Shown here piece after piece: positions 34,215 through 42,958 of a stretch of 64,000 bases of DNA (position 1 is its first letter; each line of letters opens with the position of its first letter). Source of the stretch: JAEUJM01 sp041908445 (lineage in GTDB: Bacteria > Actinomycetota > Acidimicrobiia > Acidimicrobiales > DATDAH01); assembly GCA_041908445.1 (NCBI GenBank), contig JAYRFK010000049.1, positions 5,225-69,224 of the forward strand, written 5' to 3'. The notes under the pieces are model-generated. The model ran no database searches. It had not been told where the DNA came from and saw only the letters and a list, made by a program, of their open reading frames with translations. A program made the position numbers and the translations under genes.

Positions 34215-34925
34215 TCAGCCGTTGAGGGCGTGGTACAGCTCGGCGTTGCGGTCGAGGGCGGCCCGGTACCCCGGCGTCAGGGCGTTGCTGGCCCATTGCA
34301 CCACGGCGTTGGCGTGGCCGGTGAGGCCGGGGAGCGGCCGCAGGACGTCGCCGATGAGGAGCACCCGGGGCTCGTCGGAGCGGTTCCACGCCGAGTGCGG
34401 CAGCGTGTCGTCGAAGAGGACCACGACGCCCCCGTCGAGCGACACCGGCCGGCCCTCGATCTCGTGGCCCGAGCCCGGCGGGCAGTGGACGCCGACGAGC
34501 AGGTTGAGGGCGCCGGCGTTGACGCCCCGGTGGGGCGGGAGCTCCGCCCCCGGGCCCAGCACCGACCAGATGGCGCTCAGCAGGCCGGGGATCTCCGCCA
34601 GCGCGGCGACGGTGGCGGGGAAGTGGGCGGCGAGCGGGGCGCGTGGGCGACCGCGGCTGATCAGCGCCCCCGTCCGCCACCAGCCGCCGACGTTGCCCTG
34701 CCACCCGCCGAGCATCTCGTCGATGAGGGGGAGGCGGAGCCCGGCGGCCTCGAAGCCCTCCCACTCGGCCCGGATGGCCTCGTGGGCCCCGACGACCCGG
34801 CCGTACCACGCCTCGTCGCGGATCAGGCGGGGGTTGGGCGCGTCACCGTCGACGCGGTGGATGCGGGCGGTGTTCGCGGCGACGAGGCGCTCGACCGCGC
34901 CGGCGACGGTGGGGCGCCGGGCCAC
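34215..34925 (-). CDS. Aspartyl/asparaginyl beta-hydroxylase-like oxygenase (second copy)
   Basis: A 236-residue Fe(II)/2OG oxygenase related to the 10484 and 40471 products. GAELPPHRGVNAGALNLLVG holds the first His and 2OG-binding region, and VVLFDDTLPHSAWNRSDEPR the second His (PHSAWN). It is more divergent than the other two: Leu-Asn replaces the usual RY before the strand. The GTG at 34925 follows the GT-C gene's stop by 3 bp, so it is the last gene of the operon running from the 40402 lipoprotein through SGNH, radical SAM and GT-C. Confidence 0.82.
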   Translation of the reverse strand: MARRPTVAGAVERLVAANTARIHRVDGDAPNPRLIRDEAWYGRVVGAHEAIRAEWEGFEAAGLRLPLIDEMLGGWQGNVGGWWRTGALISRGRPRAPLAAHFPATVAALAEIPGLLSAIWSVLGPGAELPPHRGVNAGALNLLVGVHCPPGSGHEIEGRPVSLDGGVVVLFDDTLPHSAWNRSDEPRVLLIGDVLRPLPGLTGHANAVVQWASNALTPGYRAALDRNAELYHALNG

Positions 34926-34928
34926 GGC

Positions 34929-36929
34929 TCAGCCGTCCACCTCGAAGCCGCGGAGGCGGTCGGCGTCCACGGCGACGCGCACGCCGTGGGTGTGCGCGAG
35001 CCGCAGGCCCAGCCACGCGCCGGTGGCGAGCAGGGCGAGCCCCAGGATCGACACCGCGAAGGGGGCCGGCGCCACGGGGTCGTGCCACTCGAAGTCCGAC
35101 GACCGCCGGAGCAGGAACGAGACCGCGAAGAGCACGAGGCACGCGTCCATGCACAGCAGGTGGCGGATGCCGGTGCGCCACGCCGGGGTGTCACGGGGGA
35201 CCCGGACGAGGTCGGCGAGCCCGATCATGGCCGCCACCAGGCCCACCCCGACCCCCGCGCCGGTCAGCACGTAGGCCCCGCGCGCGTACACCCAGGCGGT
35301 GTCGGCCACCTGTGAGATCAGGTCGAACCCGAAGGCGCAGACCCAGGCGCCGACGGCCACGGCCGCGACCAGGGGGTGGAAGGGCCGGCCGTAGGGCCCG
35401 GCCCACACCCCGCCGGGTCGAGCGGCCTGCGCGAGGCCCTCGGCGGCGCTGAGCGGGGGCGCCTCCTCGGCGTCGGCGCTGAGCGCGGGCGCCTCCTCGC
35501 CGGCGGCGGCCTCGGCCGCCGCGCTTCGCTCCCGCTCCTGTCGTGCCACGCTGCGGCGCTCCTTGCTCGTGTCGAGTCGACGACGCCCTGCCATTGTGGC
35601 CGATCGCAGCGCCCCCGCCGGGTGGACCGAGGCCAGCAGGCCGCCGGCCAGCACGGCCAGCAGCGCCATGGCGGTGTGGTGGTAGCGGTCGAGCGCGTTG
35701 CCCAGCCACACCACGGCGATCGAGCCCGCGGCCGTGGCCCAGATCGGCCAGGCCCGGCGGGCCCGTGGGAGCGCGGCCAGGGCGAGCACGCCGAGCACGA
35801 GGACGACGCCGTGCCACAGGTTGGCGGCCCGGGTGAGGCGCTCGACCCGCGCCTCCCCGCCGATGTCGCGCCGGGCGCCGTCGCGGGCGTCGGCGAGCGA
35901 CTGGCCGTCGCCGACCAGCGTGGCGTAGGTCTTGTCCCAGGTGAGCTCGAGCTCCTCGACGGGGTGGGTGACGGCCCACCGCAGCGCCTCGCGCTGGAGC
36001 GACGAGGCCCAGGCCGCCTCGTCGGGGTCCCGGGGGTCGAAGGGGCTGCCGGTGAAGCAGCGCGCGAAGTCGGCCTCCGTCATGTCGTCCACGTCGGCCT
36101 TCGCCCCCGGCCCGTGGCCCTGGCACAGGAAGGCGGCGCCATTGGTGGCCACCGGGGTGAGGGTGTCCACCTGCACGAGGTTGCGCACCGTCCAGGGCAG
36201 CAGCACGACGGCGACGGTGGCGGCGAGGGCCAGGGCAGGGCGCCACGCGGCCCGCCACGAGCCCCGGCGGGCCGCCAGGGCACCCACGGCCACGAGGACC
36301 AGCAGCGCGCCGGGTGGGCGCACGAGGGCGGCCAGCCCGATGAGGGCCCCGGTGCCGACGAGCGGGCCCCGGCCCACCGGCGTCGTTCGCACCAGCCAGC
36401 CGGAGACCACGAGGACCACGGCGACCACGAGGGCCGTGAACACGGTCTCGGTGAGGGCCACGGCGGTGAGGAAGATCGGGCCGACGGCCAACGCGAGCAG
36501 CCACGCGGCGGCGGTGCGCGCCCGCCGGCCGAACCAGCGCCCGGCCAGGAGGCCGCCCAGGGCCACCGTGGCCGTCCCGGCCACGACGTTCACCGCCGCC
36601 GCACCGGCCGGCAGGGCGAACCAGCCCGTGACCCGGCTCCACCACGCCACCGGCGTCAGCAGCAGGGAGTAGCCGGGCGGGTTGTAGGCGCTGACCCGGC
36701 CGAAGAGGCGGTAGGTCTGGAGGTCGGCGAACTGGCGGGCCATGGCCAGGTTGCGGCCCGTGTCGCTGTGGCCCTCGAGGGGCTCGGCGGCGCCCAGCCA
36801 GGCGACCCACGCCACGCGGAGCAGGAGGCCGGCGAGCACGGCCACCACGAACGCCCGCTGCTCGCGGGCCACGCACCACCGTGTCGCCCGCCGCACCGCG
36901 TCGGCGGCGCCGGCCGCCGTCGGGCTCAA
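34929..36929 (-). CDS. GT-C (ArnT/PMT-like) glycosyltransferase fused to DUF2231 domain
   Basis: A 666-residue polytopic membrane protein. The first ~430 residues match the GT-C fold: EGHSDTGRNLAMARQFADL with the acidic first-loop residue, YNPPGYSLLLTPVAWW typical of ArnT-like enzymes, and about ten helices. These use polyprenyl-phosphate sugars on the outer face. A charged linker (RRRLDTSKERRSVARQERER) leads to a four-helix DUF2231-like module (GRPFHPLVAAVAVGAWVCAF). The TTG at 36929 overlaps the upstream radical SAM stop as TTGA; a GTG some 13 codons downstream is the alternative start. Confidence 0.75.
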   Translation of the reverse strand: MSPTAAGAADAVRRATRWCVAREQRAFVVAVLAGLLLRVAWVAWLGAAEPLEGHSDTGRNLAMARQFADLQTYRLFGRVSAYNPPGYSLLLTPVAWWSRVTGWFALPAGAAAVNVVAGTATVALGGLLAGRWFGRRARTAAAWLLALAVGPIFLTAVALTETVFTALVVAVVLVVSGWLVRTTPVGRGPLVGTGALIGLAALVRPPGALLVLVAVGALAARRGSWRAAWRPALALAATVAVVLLPWTVRNLVQVDTLTPVATNGAAFLCQGHGPGAKADVDDMTEADFARCFTGSPFDPRDPDEAAWASSLQREALRWAVTHPVEELELTWDKTYATLVGDGQSLADARDGARRDIGGEARVERLTRAANLWHGVVLVLGVLALAALPRARRAWPIWATAAGSIAVVWLGNALDRYHHTAMALLAVLAGGLLASVHPAGALRSATMAGRRRLDTSKERRSVARQERERSAAAEAAAGEEAPALSADAEEAPPLSAAEGLAQAARPGGVWAGPYGRPFHPLVAAVAVGAWVCAFGFDLISQVADTAWVYARGAYVLTGAGVGVGLVAAMIGLADLVRVPRDTPAWRTGIRHLLCMDACLVLFAVSFLLRRSSDFEWHDPVAPAPFAVSILGLALLATGAWLGLRLAHTHGVRVAVDADRLRGFEVDG

Positions 36930-38470
36930 CGTCGCGAGGCGCGGGCCAGGTGCACCCAGGTGCCGCCCGCCGGGCCGGTCGCCGGGGTGGCGAACACGAC
37001 GATGTCGTCCCCGTCGGCCGCCGGGATGCGCAGGGTCGTGTCCTCGCCTTCGGTCCGTTCGACCGCGGCGTCGCCGGTCAGGGGCACGGTGCGGCCCAGG
37101 GCGGCGGTGAGCTCGTCGCCGTGGAGGCCGACGACGTCGTGGTCGGGCACGCCGAGGGCGTCGGCCAGGCCGGTGGCCTCGACGATCGTGCCGCCGGCGT
37201 CGAGCTGCAGGACGGCGGCCTGGTCGCCCACGGCGGCGCGGCGCCGGCGCTCGACGGCCCCGGGGTCGGGCCGGGGGCCGAGGGCCACGGCCACCGCGCC
37301 GCCCGCGGCCGCGTTGGCGGGGTGCGCCCCGCCGTCCTCGCCGCCGCCGTGGTCGAAGGGCCGGACCATGTCCGGGTTCGGGCGCCACGTGTCCACGCCG
37401 GGCACGGATGCGCCGGCCCGCCGATCGGCCAGCTGGGCGCGCAGGCGGTCGAGCTCGCGGTCCCACACCGCCCGGCTCCCGCGGAGCTCGTGGCCCCGCG
37501 CCCGGTCGGTGGCCTCGAGCCCGTCGACCACCACGGCCAGGTCGTCGGCGTCGAGCATGTAGAGCGAGAGGTGGTGGGGGTGGCGGACGGTGTTGACCGC
37601 CGCCTCGAGGCCGCGCTCGTCGGCGGCCCGGCAGAACCCGAAGAACTCCTGCCAGTTGGGCACCATCAGGCAGAACGTGAGCCCCAGGTAGGTGCCGTGG
37701 GCCTCGGCCCGCTCCTGGAACCGGTCGAGGTTGGCCTGCAGCGTGGCCCACGACGACCCCACCCGGATCGACTCGTAGGTCTCGGCCGTCGCCGCGTCGA
37801 CCGACACCGAGACCCCCACCGGCAGGCGGTCGAGGATGCGCTCGACCCGGGGCGTCCACTGGGTGCCGTTCGTGGTCACGTGGCAGTCGGTGCGCAGGCC
37901 GGCGTCGACGAGCAGGTCCATGACGCGGAGGGTCTCGGCGGCGAGGAAGGGCTCGCCCCCGAGGAACTTCACCTTGCGGAGGTGGGGCAGGAAGGCGCTG
38001 AGGTCCTCGAAGAAGGCGTCGTCGTACGCCTTGGGCAGCGGGGGCCGGTGCTCGCGCTGCGCCCGGATGGAGGACGACCACTCGCCGTCGCACATCGCGC
38101 ACTGGAGGTTGCAGGTGTTGCTGAGGGCGAGCTCGAGCTGCTGGGGCCAGGGCGGGTCGTCGCTCGTCACCGGGAACTCGTCGAACCAGCGGGCGAAGGC
38201 GAGGTCCGGTCGCCCCTTGGCGATCTGCCACTCGCAGAAGTCACACCCGAGGTCGAGGTCGTGGGCGGCCAGGGCGCGGCGCAGCTCGGCCGCCCGCTCA
38301 CCCCGCCAGATGTCGAGCAGGCGCTTCCGGGTCACGTTGCCGAGCAGGTGGTAGTCGTTCTGGCAGCACGCGCGCACCTGACCCCGCTGGTCGAGGTACA
38401 TCGACGTGAAGGGGGCCGCGCAGGCGCCGGGCCCCGAGGGACGGCGCCGGTCCCGTCGCAGGCGCACCAC
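36926..38470 (-). CDS. N-twitch/SPASM radical SAM protein, array member A
   Basis: A 514-residue radical SAM protein with unusual order. An N-terminal SPASM/twitch-like domain supplies C17 (CAAPFTSMYLD), C35-C36 (RACCQND) and C76/C79 (LGCDFC). The AdoMet cluster site is C120, C124, C127 (CNLQCAMCDGEWSS), then GGEPF, TTNGT, SVDAAT and FCLMVPNW. The last ~100 residues look like a PAS fold (LQLDAGGTIVEATGLADALG). It would perform radical chemistry on an unknown substrate. GTG at 38470 has GAGGG 5 nt upstream. It sits between an SGNH gene and the GT-C gene, suggesting a glycan-related substrate. Confidence 0.83.
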   Translation of the reverse strand: MVRLRRDRRRPSGPGACAAPFTSMYLDQRGQVRACCQNDYHLLGNVTRKRLLDIWRGERAAELRRALAAHDLDLGCDFCEWQIAKGRPDLAFARWFDEFPVTSDDPPWPQQLELALSNTCNLQCAMCDGEWSSSIRAQREHRPPLPKAYDDAFFEDLSAFLPHLRKVKFLGGEPFLAAETLRVMDLLVDAGLRTDCHVTTNGTQWTPRVERILDRLPVGVSVSVDAATAETYESIRVGSSWATLQANLDRFQERAEAHGTYLGLTFCLMVPNWQEFFGFCRAADERGLEAAVNTVRHPHHLSLYMLDADDLAVVVDGLEATDRARGHELRGSRAVWDRELDRLRAQLADRRAGASVPGVDTWRPNPDMVRPFDHGGGEDGGAHPANAAAGGAVAVALGPRPDPGAVERRRRAAVGDQAAVLQLDAGGTIVEATGLADALGVPDHDVVGLHGDELTAALGRTVPLTGDAAVERTEGEDTTLRIPAADGDDIVVFATPATGPAGGTWVHLARASRR

Positions 38471-38519
38471 CGTGGCCCTCAGCGGTGGTCCGCCCGCCGG
38501 TGGATCGGGCGGGGGCGGC

Positions 38520-40091
38520 TCATGGGGCGATGCTAACAACGCGCCCGTCGGCGCCCTCGGCCAGCGCGGCGAGGGCCGGGGCGAGGTGGGGGTACAGGGC
38601 CTCGGCGACGAGGCGCGCACCGAGCTCGTTGGTGTGGGCCTGGTCGGTGAGGACCGGGCCGGTCTCGCCGGCGAACGCGTCCGTCAGGTCGATCACGCCG
38701 TCGGGCAGCTGCGTGACCGTGGACCGCGAGATGCGGGCGACGGCCTCGTAGCGGAATTCGTCGAGGCCCAGGTCGTCGACCACCTGCTCCTCACCGGGCT
38801 CGAGGGCCGGGGTGTTGAACAGGTCGGGCTGCCAGGCGTGGGCCACGGGGATGCCGTAGTGCTCGCCCAGGGCGCGGGCCAGTTCGATGCCCCGCTCGTA
38901 GTTCCCGATCAGGGCCTCGATGACCGCGGCGGCCCGGGGTGGCCGGCCGAGGTCCGGCACCTCGCCGCCGAGCGGTGCGGGGTCGAGGTCCGTGCCGGTC
39001 AGCTGCCCCGCGAGCAGGCGCCGGTACGCGAACGCGGTGAGGTCCGAGGGCTCGCCGACGACGCCGATCCCGCCGAAGGCCTGCTGGAACTCGAGGGCGA
39101 GGTCGTTGATGCCGTCGTAGAAGACGATCAGGTCGGGTCGCTCGCCGGCGGCGAGGAGCTGGGACGCGAGCACCGTCTCCTGCATGTTCACGTAGCCGGG
39201 GGAGCCGAGGTTGTGGGCGCGGACCGCCACCCCGTCGGCCTCGGCCAGGCGCACGACCTCCGAGGGGATCGTGTGCTGGTCCCGCTGGGCCGAGAAGCCG
39301 AACATGGTGGACCCGCCGAGGAACCAGACGTCGATCGGGTCGCCGGCGCCGGGCGCGGGCTCGTAGCTGCGACGTTCGCGGCCCGACACGTTGACGTAGC
39401 GGCCCTGGTGATCGCGCAACGAGTTGCCCACGAACGAGGTGTAGGTGAGCCCGCCGCTCACCGCGCCGAACTCGGCGCCCGCCGCGTCCGCCCACGCGGT
39501 CCCGGCCAGGGCCGGCGAGTCGAAGGCGTCGTAGCTCGCGCCGCGCAACTGCACGGGGATGGCCGACTCGTCGGCGGAGCGGTCGAGCACACGTGGGACG
39601 AGGGCGGCGGCCAGCGCGCCGGCGGCGAGCAGGACGGTGGCGGTGCGCCAGGTGAGCCGAGGGCCCGAGGCGCCCGTCACCGGGGCACCGGTGGGCGCCT
39701 TCACCGCAGACCGCCGCGCCGCCGTGGCGGCCGACGCCGGTCGTCGTCGCCACTCGCCCTCCGGTAGGAGGCGGACGCCGACGAGACGGGCGAGCAACCC
39801 GAGCGGGGTGAGGACCAGGTAGAAGGCGACGAGGGCGACGGCGGTGCCGAGCACGGTGCCGAGCACGGCGCCGAGCGCCCTCGGCACCGCCAGCAGCGCC
39901 TGCCCGACGGCCCGCCCGGCCCGCCGGTGGGGTGGCGGGCCCACCCGGGGCGGTGCCGGTCGGCGCAGCAGGGCGGGCTGCACGGCGAGCACCCCCGCCA
40001 CCAGCAGGCCGACGGCCAGTAACGGGTGCCCGAGCGCCGCAGCGGTGGCGGCGAGCGCGACGCCCGCGAGCACGGGGATCGCCCGCCTCAC
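38520..40091 (-). CDS. Membrane-anchored SGNH/GDSL hydrolase-like protein
   Basis: A 523-residue homolog of the 8833 product. Several hydrophobic helices lie in residues ~5-40, 65-105 and 150-170, followed by the SGNH domain: LGGSTMFG with nucleophile S261, SAQRDQHTIPSEVVRLAE, NLGSPGYVNMQET, FYDGIND, and LTDQAHTNELGAR with the Asp/His pair. A likely extracytoplasmic esterase or acyltransferase on envelope glycan. The GTG at 40091 overlaps the lipoprotein stop by 4 bp, the same arrangement as 8519-10443. Confidence 0.82.
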   Translation of the reverse strand: MRRAIPVLAGVALAATAAALGHPLLAVGLLVAGVLAVQPALLRRPAPPRVGPPPHRRAGRAVGQALLAVPRALGAVLGTVLGTAVALVAFYLVLTPLGLLARLVGVRLLPEGEWRRRPASAATAARRSAVKAPTGAPVTGASGPRLTWRTATVLLAAGALAAALVPRVLDRSADESAIPVQLRGASYDAFDSPALAGTAWADAAGAEFGAVSGGLTYTSFVGNSLRDHQGRYVNVSGRERRSYEPAPGAGDPIDVWFLGGSTMFGFSAQRDQHTIPSEVVRLAEADGVAVRAHNLGSPGYVNMQETVLASQLLAAGERPDLIVFYDGINDLALEFQQAFGGIGVVGEPSDLTAFAYRRLLAGQLTGTDLDPAPLGGEVPDLGRPPRAAAVIEALIGNYERGIELARALGEHYGIPVAHAWQPDLFNTPALEPGEEQVVDDLGLDEFRYEAVARISRSTVTQLPDGVIDLTDAFAGETGPVLTDQAHTNELGARLVAEALYPHLAPALAALAEGADGRVVSIAP

Positions 40092-40402
40092 GGGATCCCC
40101 GGCAGCGGCTCGTCGTGGGTGATGCACGCGGCGGTGGCGTTCAGGTAGGGCTCCCAGCGGGCCTGGGGCAGCGCCGCCATGCCGCGTTCCGCCAGGACGA
40201 CGACCTCGGCGGGGTCGTAGTCCGCGAACACGTAGGTCGTGATGCAGGTGGCGCGGTCCTCGTCGATGCCGAATCGCTCCTGCATGGCCCCGGTGAACGC
40301 GTCGCGGCCGACCCGAGCGTCCTCGCCGCCGCTGCTGCACGCGGTCAACAGGACCGCGAGCGCGACGACCGTGGTGCGGGACCACCCGCTGGACCGGAGC
40401 AC
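40088..40402 (-). CDS. Small putative lipoprotein (second copy)
   Basis: A 104-residue protein with a hydrophobic signal and lipobox (VLLTAC, Cys about residue 22) followed by SSGGEDAR. It shares with the 8519 product the spacing of two mature-part cysteines (ATCITTYVF and AACITHDE), a LP..W..Y stretch between them, and coupling to an SGNH gene. It is probably a partner or chaperone of the SGNH protein on the outer membrane face (inference). A CACACT box ends 6 nt before the GTG at 40402. Confidence 0.62.
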   Translation of the reverse strand: MLRSSGWSRTTVVALAVLLTACSSGGEDARVGRDAFTGAMQERFGIDEDRATCITTYVFADYDPAEVVVLAERGMAALPQARWEPYLNATAACITHDEPLPGIP

Positions 40403-40456
40403 CGCAGGAGTGTGGCATGGCCCTCATGCCCCGGGGGAGCGGCGGAGGGCGGGTGG

Positions 40457-40462
40457 TAGCGT
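40457..40462 (+). promoter_or_regulatory. -10-like box TAGCGT of the third beta-hydroxylase gene
   Basis: TAGCGT ends 8 nt before the GTG at 40471. It lies in the 68-bp gap shared with the divergent lipoprotein gene. Confidence 0.5.
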
Positions 40463-40470
40463 CGGCCGCC

Positions 40471-41301
40471 GTGGCTCGGCGGCACTACCTGGCTCGGTCC
40501 CGTCACCTCCTTCCGGTGTCGACGCGGTCGGGCCGTCGCCTGCGCCGGGCGGCCGTGGTCGTCCACGGTGCCGCGGTACTCGCCCTGTTCGACCTCAACG
40601 ACGCCCTCATCTCCCGCTTCGGCGGTCGGCCACCCGCGGTCTGGGATCCAGGCACGCTGGGCTGGAACCGGGACCTCGAGGGCGCCCGGGCGGCCATCCT
40701 CGCCGAGTACCGCCGCTACCGGGACGAGGTCGGCGCGCCGCCCCACGTCGCCGAGATCGCCGGCCTCGAGCCGGGCACGCCGGAGGCGGTCGACGCCGCG
40801 CCGATCGAGGCGGGCGTGTGGCGGGTGCTGATCCTGGTGGCCAACGGCCGGTGGGTCGACGAGGTCGCCCGGCACTTCCCGTCCACCGTGCAGGCGTTGC
40901 GGGGTTGCCCGCAGATGACGACCGTCGGCTTCAGCGTGCTCGAGGGCCACGGCCACATCGGCGACCACGCCGACCCCAACCGGGGGGCCCTGCGCTACCA
41001 GCTCCCCCTGGTCGTGCCCGGCCGCCCCGGGGACTGCCGCATCCGGGTGGTGGACCAGGTGATCGAGTGGCGTGAGGGCGAGAGCGTCCTGTTCGACGTG
41101 AACGTGATGCACGAGGTCTGGAACGACAGCGACGAGGACCGCGTGCTCCTCATGGTCGAGACGACCATGCCCCTGCGGTTCCCGCTGTCGGTGCTCAACC
41201 GCTTCGTGCAGCACCAGTACCGGTACCACCCGTCGCACCGCGAGATGCCGGCGCGCGTGGCCGAGCTGGCCGGTCGGCTGGCCCGGTCGGCGGCCGGCTG
41301 A
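40471..41301 (+). CDS. Aspartyl/asparaginyl beta-hydroxylase-like oxygenase (third copy)
   Basis: A 276-residue Fe(II)/2OG oxygenase. GDHADPNRGALRYQLPL holds the first metal ligands and the ring-binding Arg, VLFDVNVMHEVWNDSDEDR the second His in the family's HEVWN setting. The first ~50 residues are basic with a mildly hydrophobic stretch (AAVVVHGAAVLALF), possibly membrane-associated. It is divergent from the lipoprotein-SGNH pair, the same neighbourhood as the first copy. A leaderless GTG start is supported by TAGCGT 8 nt upstream. Confidence 0.85.
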   Translation: MARRHYLARSRHLLPVSTRSGRRLRRAAVVVHGAAVLALFDLNDALISRFGGRPPAVWDPGTLGWNRDLEGARAAILAEYRRYRDEVGAPPHVAEIAGLEPGTPEAVDAAPIEAGVWRVLILVANGRWVDEVARHFPSTVQALRGCPQMTTVGFSVLEGHGHIGDHADPNRGALRYQLPLVVPGRPGDCRIRVVDQVIEWREGESVLFDVNVMHEVWNDSDEDRVLLMVETTMPLRFPLSVLNRFVQHQYRYHPSHREMPARVAELAGRLARSAAG

Positions 41302-41319
41302 GCCCGGCGGTCGCCTCGC

Positions 41320-41325
41320 TAGCCT
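41320..41325 (+). promoter_or_regulatory. -10-like box TAGCCT of radical SAM member B
   Basis: TAGCCT ends 6 nt before the ATG at 41332. Confidence 0.5.
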
Positions 41326-41331
41326 GCGTCG

Positions 41332-42906
41332 ATGGCCGCGTCGTCGAGCGAGGGACCCGGCGCGGCGCCGGTCGCCGAGCGCCCCCCGCCGTCCCGCGCC
41401 GTCCCCACCGACGCTCTCTGCCCGGCGCCGTGGATGGTCATGGACTTCGCGCCCGAGGGCAACGTCCACGCCTGCTGCGTCAACGCCGCCCACCCGCTCG
41501 GCAACGTGCGCTTCGAGACGCTCCGCGAGATCTGGGACGGGCCCCGGGCGCGGGCGCTGCGCGATGCGATGGTCCGCCACGACTTCGGCCTCGGGTGCGG
41601 CTCGTGCCGGCACCGCCTGGGCCTCGGTACCGGCGAGCCCGACCTCGCCTACTACCGCCGCAACCCCACGCCGCGGGACGTGACGTGGCCCGAGCTCATG
41701 GCCTTCGGCCTGCACAACACCTGCAACCTCGCCTGCGTCATGTGCGGCGGCAACCTGTCGTCGCGGTTGCGGACGCTGGAGGGCCGCCCCCGCCTCGAGC
41801 CCGCCTACGGCGACCGGTTCTTCGACGAGCTCGCCGAGTTCCTGCCGCACCTGCGCCGGGCCGAGTTCCGGGGCGGTGAGCCCTTCCTCGTCCGTGAGCA
41901 CTTCCGCATCTGGGACCTGATCGTGGCGATGGGCCTCGAGCTCGAGGTCCAGGTGACCACCAACGGCACCGTCTGGAACGACCGGGTCGAGGCGGTGCTC
42001 GAGGCGATCCCGGTGCAGGTCACCTTCTCCATCGACGGCGCGACCTCGGCGACGAACGAGGCGGTGCGGGTCGGCACCGACCACGCCGAGGCGCTCGCCA
42101 ACCTCGACCGCTTCGCCGCCTACGCCCGGGACGCGGGCACCCGCCTGGACCTGAGCTTCTGCGTCCTGCGCCACAACTGGCAGGAGATCGCCGACCTGCT
42201 CGCGCTGGCGGACGGCCTCGGCGTCGAGGCCCACCCCCAGCTCGTGCTCGATCCCGCCCACGGGCTGCAGCGCCTGCCCACCCCAGAGCTCACCGCGGTC
42301 ACCGTGGTGCTCGAGCGCCAGGTGGCCGAGCTCGACCTCACCCTGCCGGTCAACCGGGAGGCGGGTGCCAAGCTCGTCGGGTGGCTGGAGGCCGAGCTGC
42401 GCCAGCGGGCGGCGCCCCGCACGCTGCGGCTCTGGGAGCCACCGGGCCCCGGCACCGTCGCCCACGCCGGCGTCACCCGCGGCGCGGCGCGGGAGCTGGG
42501 CACGCCGTCGACCGCCGACCGGCGCTCGGCGCTGGCGGCGTGGTCCACGGACGGTGTGGTCGGCGAGGTGGTCACCGACGCCGCCGACCGCGTGGTCGCC
42601 GCCGATCTCGGGGCGGTCCTCCCCGCCGGCGCCGGGCCGGTGCCCGAGCTCGTCGGGCTCGACTTCGCCGCCGCGCTGCGGTCGCTCGCCGACGCGGTCG
42701 GCCCCCACATGTGGGTGGTGGACGAGTGGATCGCCGACGACGAGGTCGACCAGACGCTGCTGCTGGCACCCTCGGCGCTGCGGGACAAGTCCGGCCTGCT
42801 CGTGCGGCTGTCCTCGGTGCCGACGGCCGACGGTGGGGTGGCCACCCTCCTGGCCACGGACACGTACTACTGGGACGGCGAGCGGGCCGCGGCGGCGCCC
42901 GATTGA
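41332..42906 (+). CDS. N-twitch/SPASM radical SAM protein, array member B
   Basis: A 524-residue member of the array. N-terminal cluster cysteines C30 (CPAPWMVMDF), C48-C49 (HACCVNA) and C89/C92 (LGCGSC); radical SAM cysteines C131, C135, C138 (CNLACVMCGGNLSS); then GGEPF, TTNGTVW, SIDGATSATN and FCVLRHNW. The C-terminal ~115 residues are PAS-like (VVTDAADRVVAADLGAVLP ... SALRDKSGLLVRLS). CGG in place of CNG after the third cysteine sets it apart. Leaderless ATG at 41332. Flanked by beta-hydroxylase and SGNH genes. Confidence 0.84.
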   Translation: MAASSSEGPGAAPVAERPPPSRAVPTDALCPAPWMVMDFAPEGNVHACCVNAAHPLGNVRFETLREIWDGPRARALRDAMVRHDFGLGCGSCRHRLGLGTGEPDLAYYRRNPTPRDVTWPELMAFGLHNTCNLACVMCGGNLSSRLRTLEGRPRLEPAYGDRFFDELAEFLPHLRRAEFRGGEPFLVREHFRIWDLIVAMGLELEVQVTTNGTVWNDRVEAVLEAIPVQVTFSIDGATSATNEAVRVGTDHAEALANLDRFAAYARDAGTRLDLSFCVLRHNWQEIADLLALADGLGVEAHPQLVLDPAHGLQRLPTPELTAVTVVLERQVAELDLTLPVNREAGAKLVGWLEAELRQRAAPRTLRLWEPPGPGTVAHAGVTRGAARELGTPSTADRRSALAAWSTDGVVGEVVTDAADRVVAADLGAVLPAGAGPVPELVGLDFAAALRSLADAVGPHMWVVDEWIADDEVDQTLLLAPSALRDKSGLLVRLSSVPTADGGVATLLATDTYYWDGERAAAAPD

Positions 42907-42944
42907 GCCACGCCGGTCGCGGCCAGTCGTCACCGGCCGATCGC

Positions 42945-42950
42945 TAACGT
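42945..42950 (+). promoter_or_regulatory. -10-like box TAACGT of the triple-SGNH operon
   Basis: TAACGT ends 8 nt before the ATG at 42959, the only promoter-like element I see for the four coupled genes 42959-48637. Confidence 0.5.
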
Positions 42951-42958
42951 TCCCGGCG

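Noticed and set aside
38530..38535. Minus-strand TAGCAT followed by an ATG at 38523
   Set aside because: It lies in codons of the SGNH C-terminus, and the ATG is out of frame with radical SAM member A, whose GTG at 38470 has its own ribosome-binding site.
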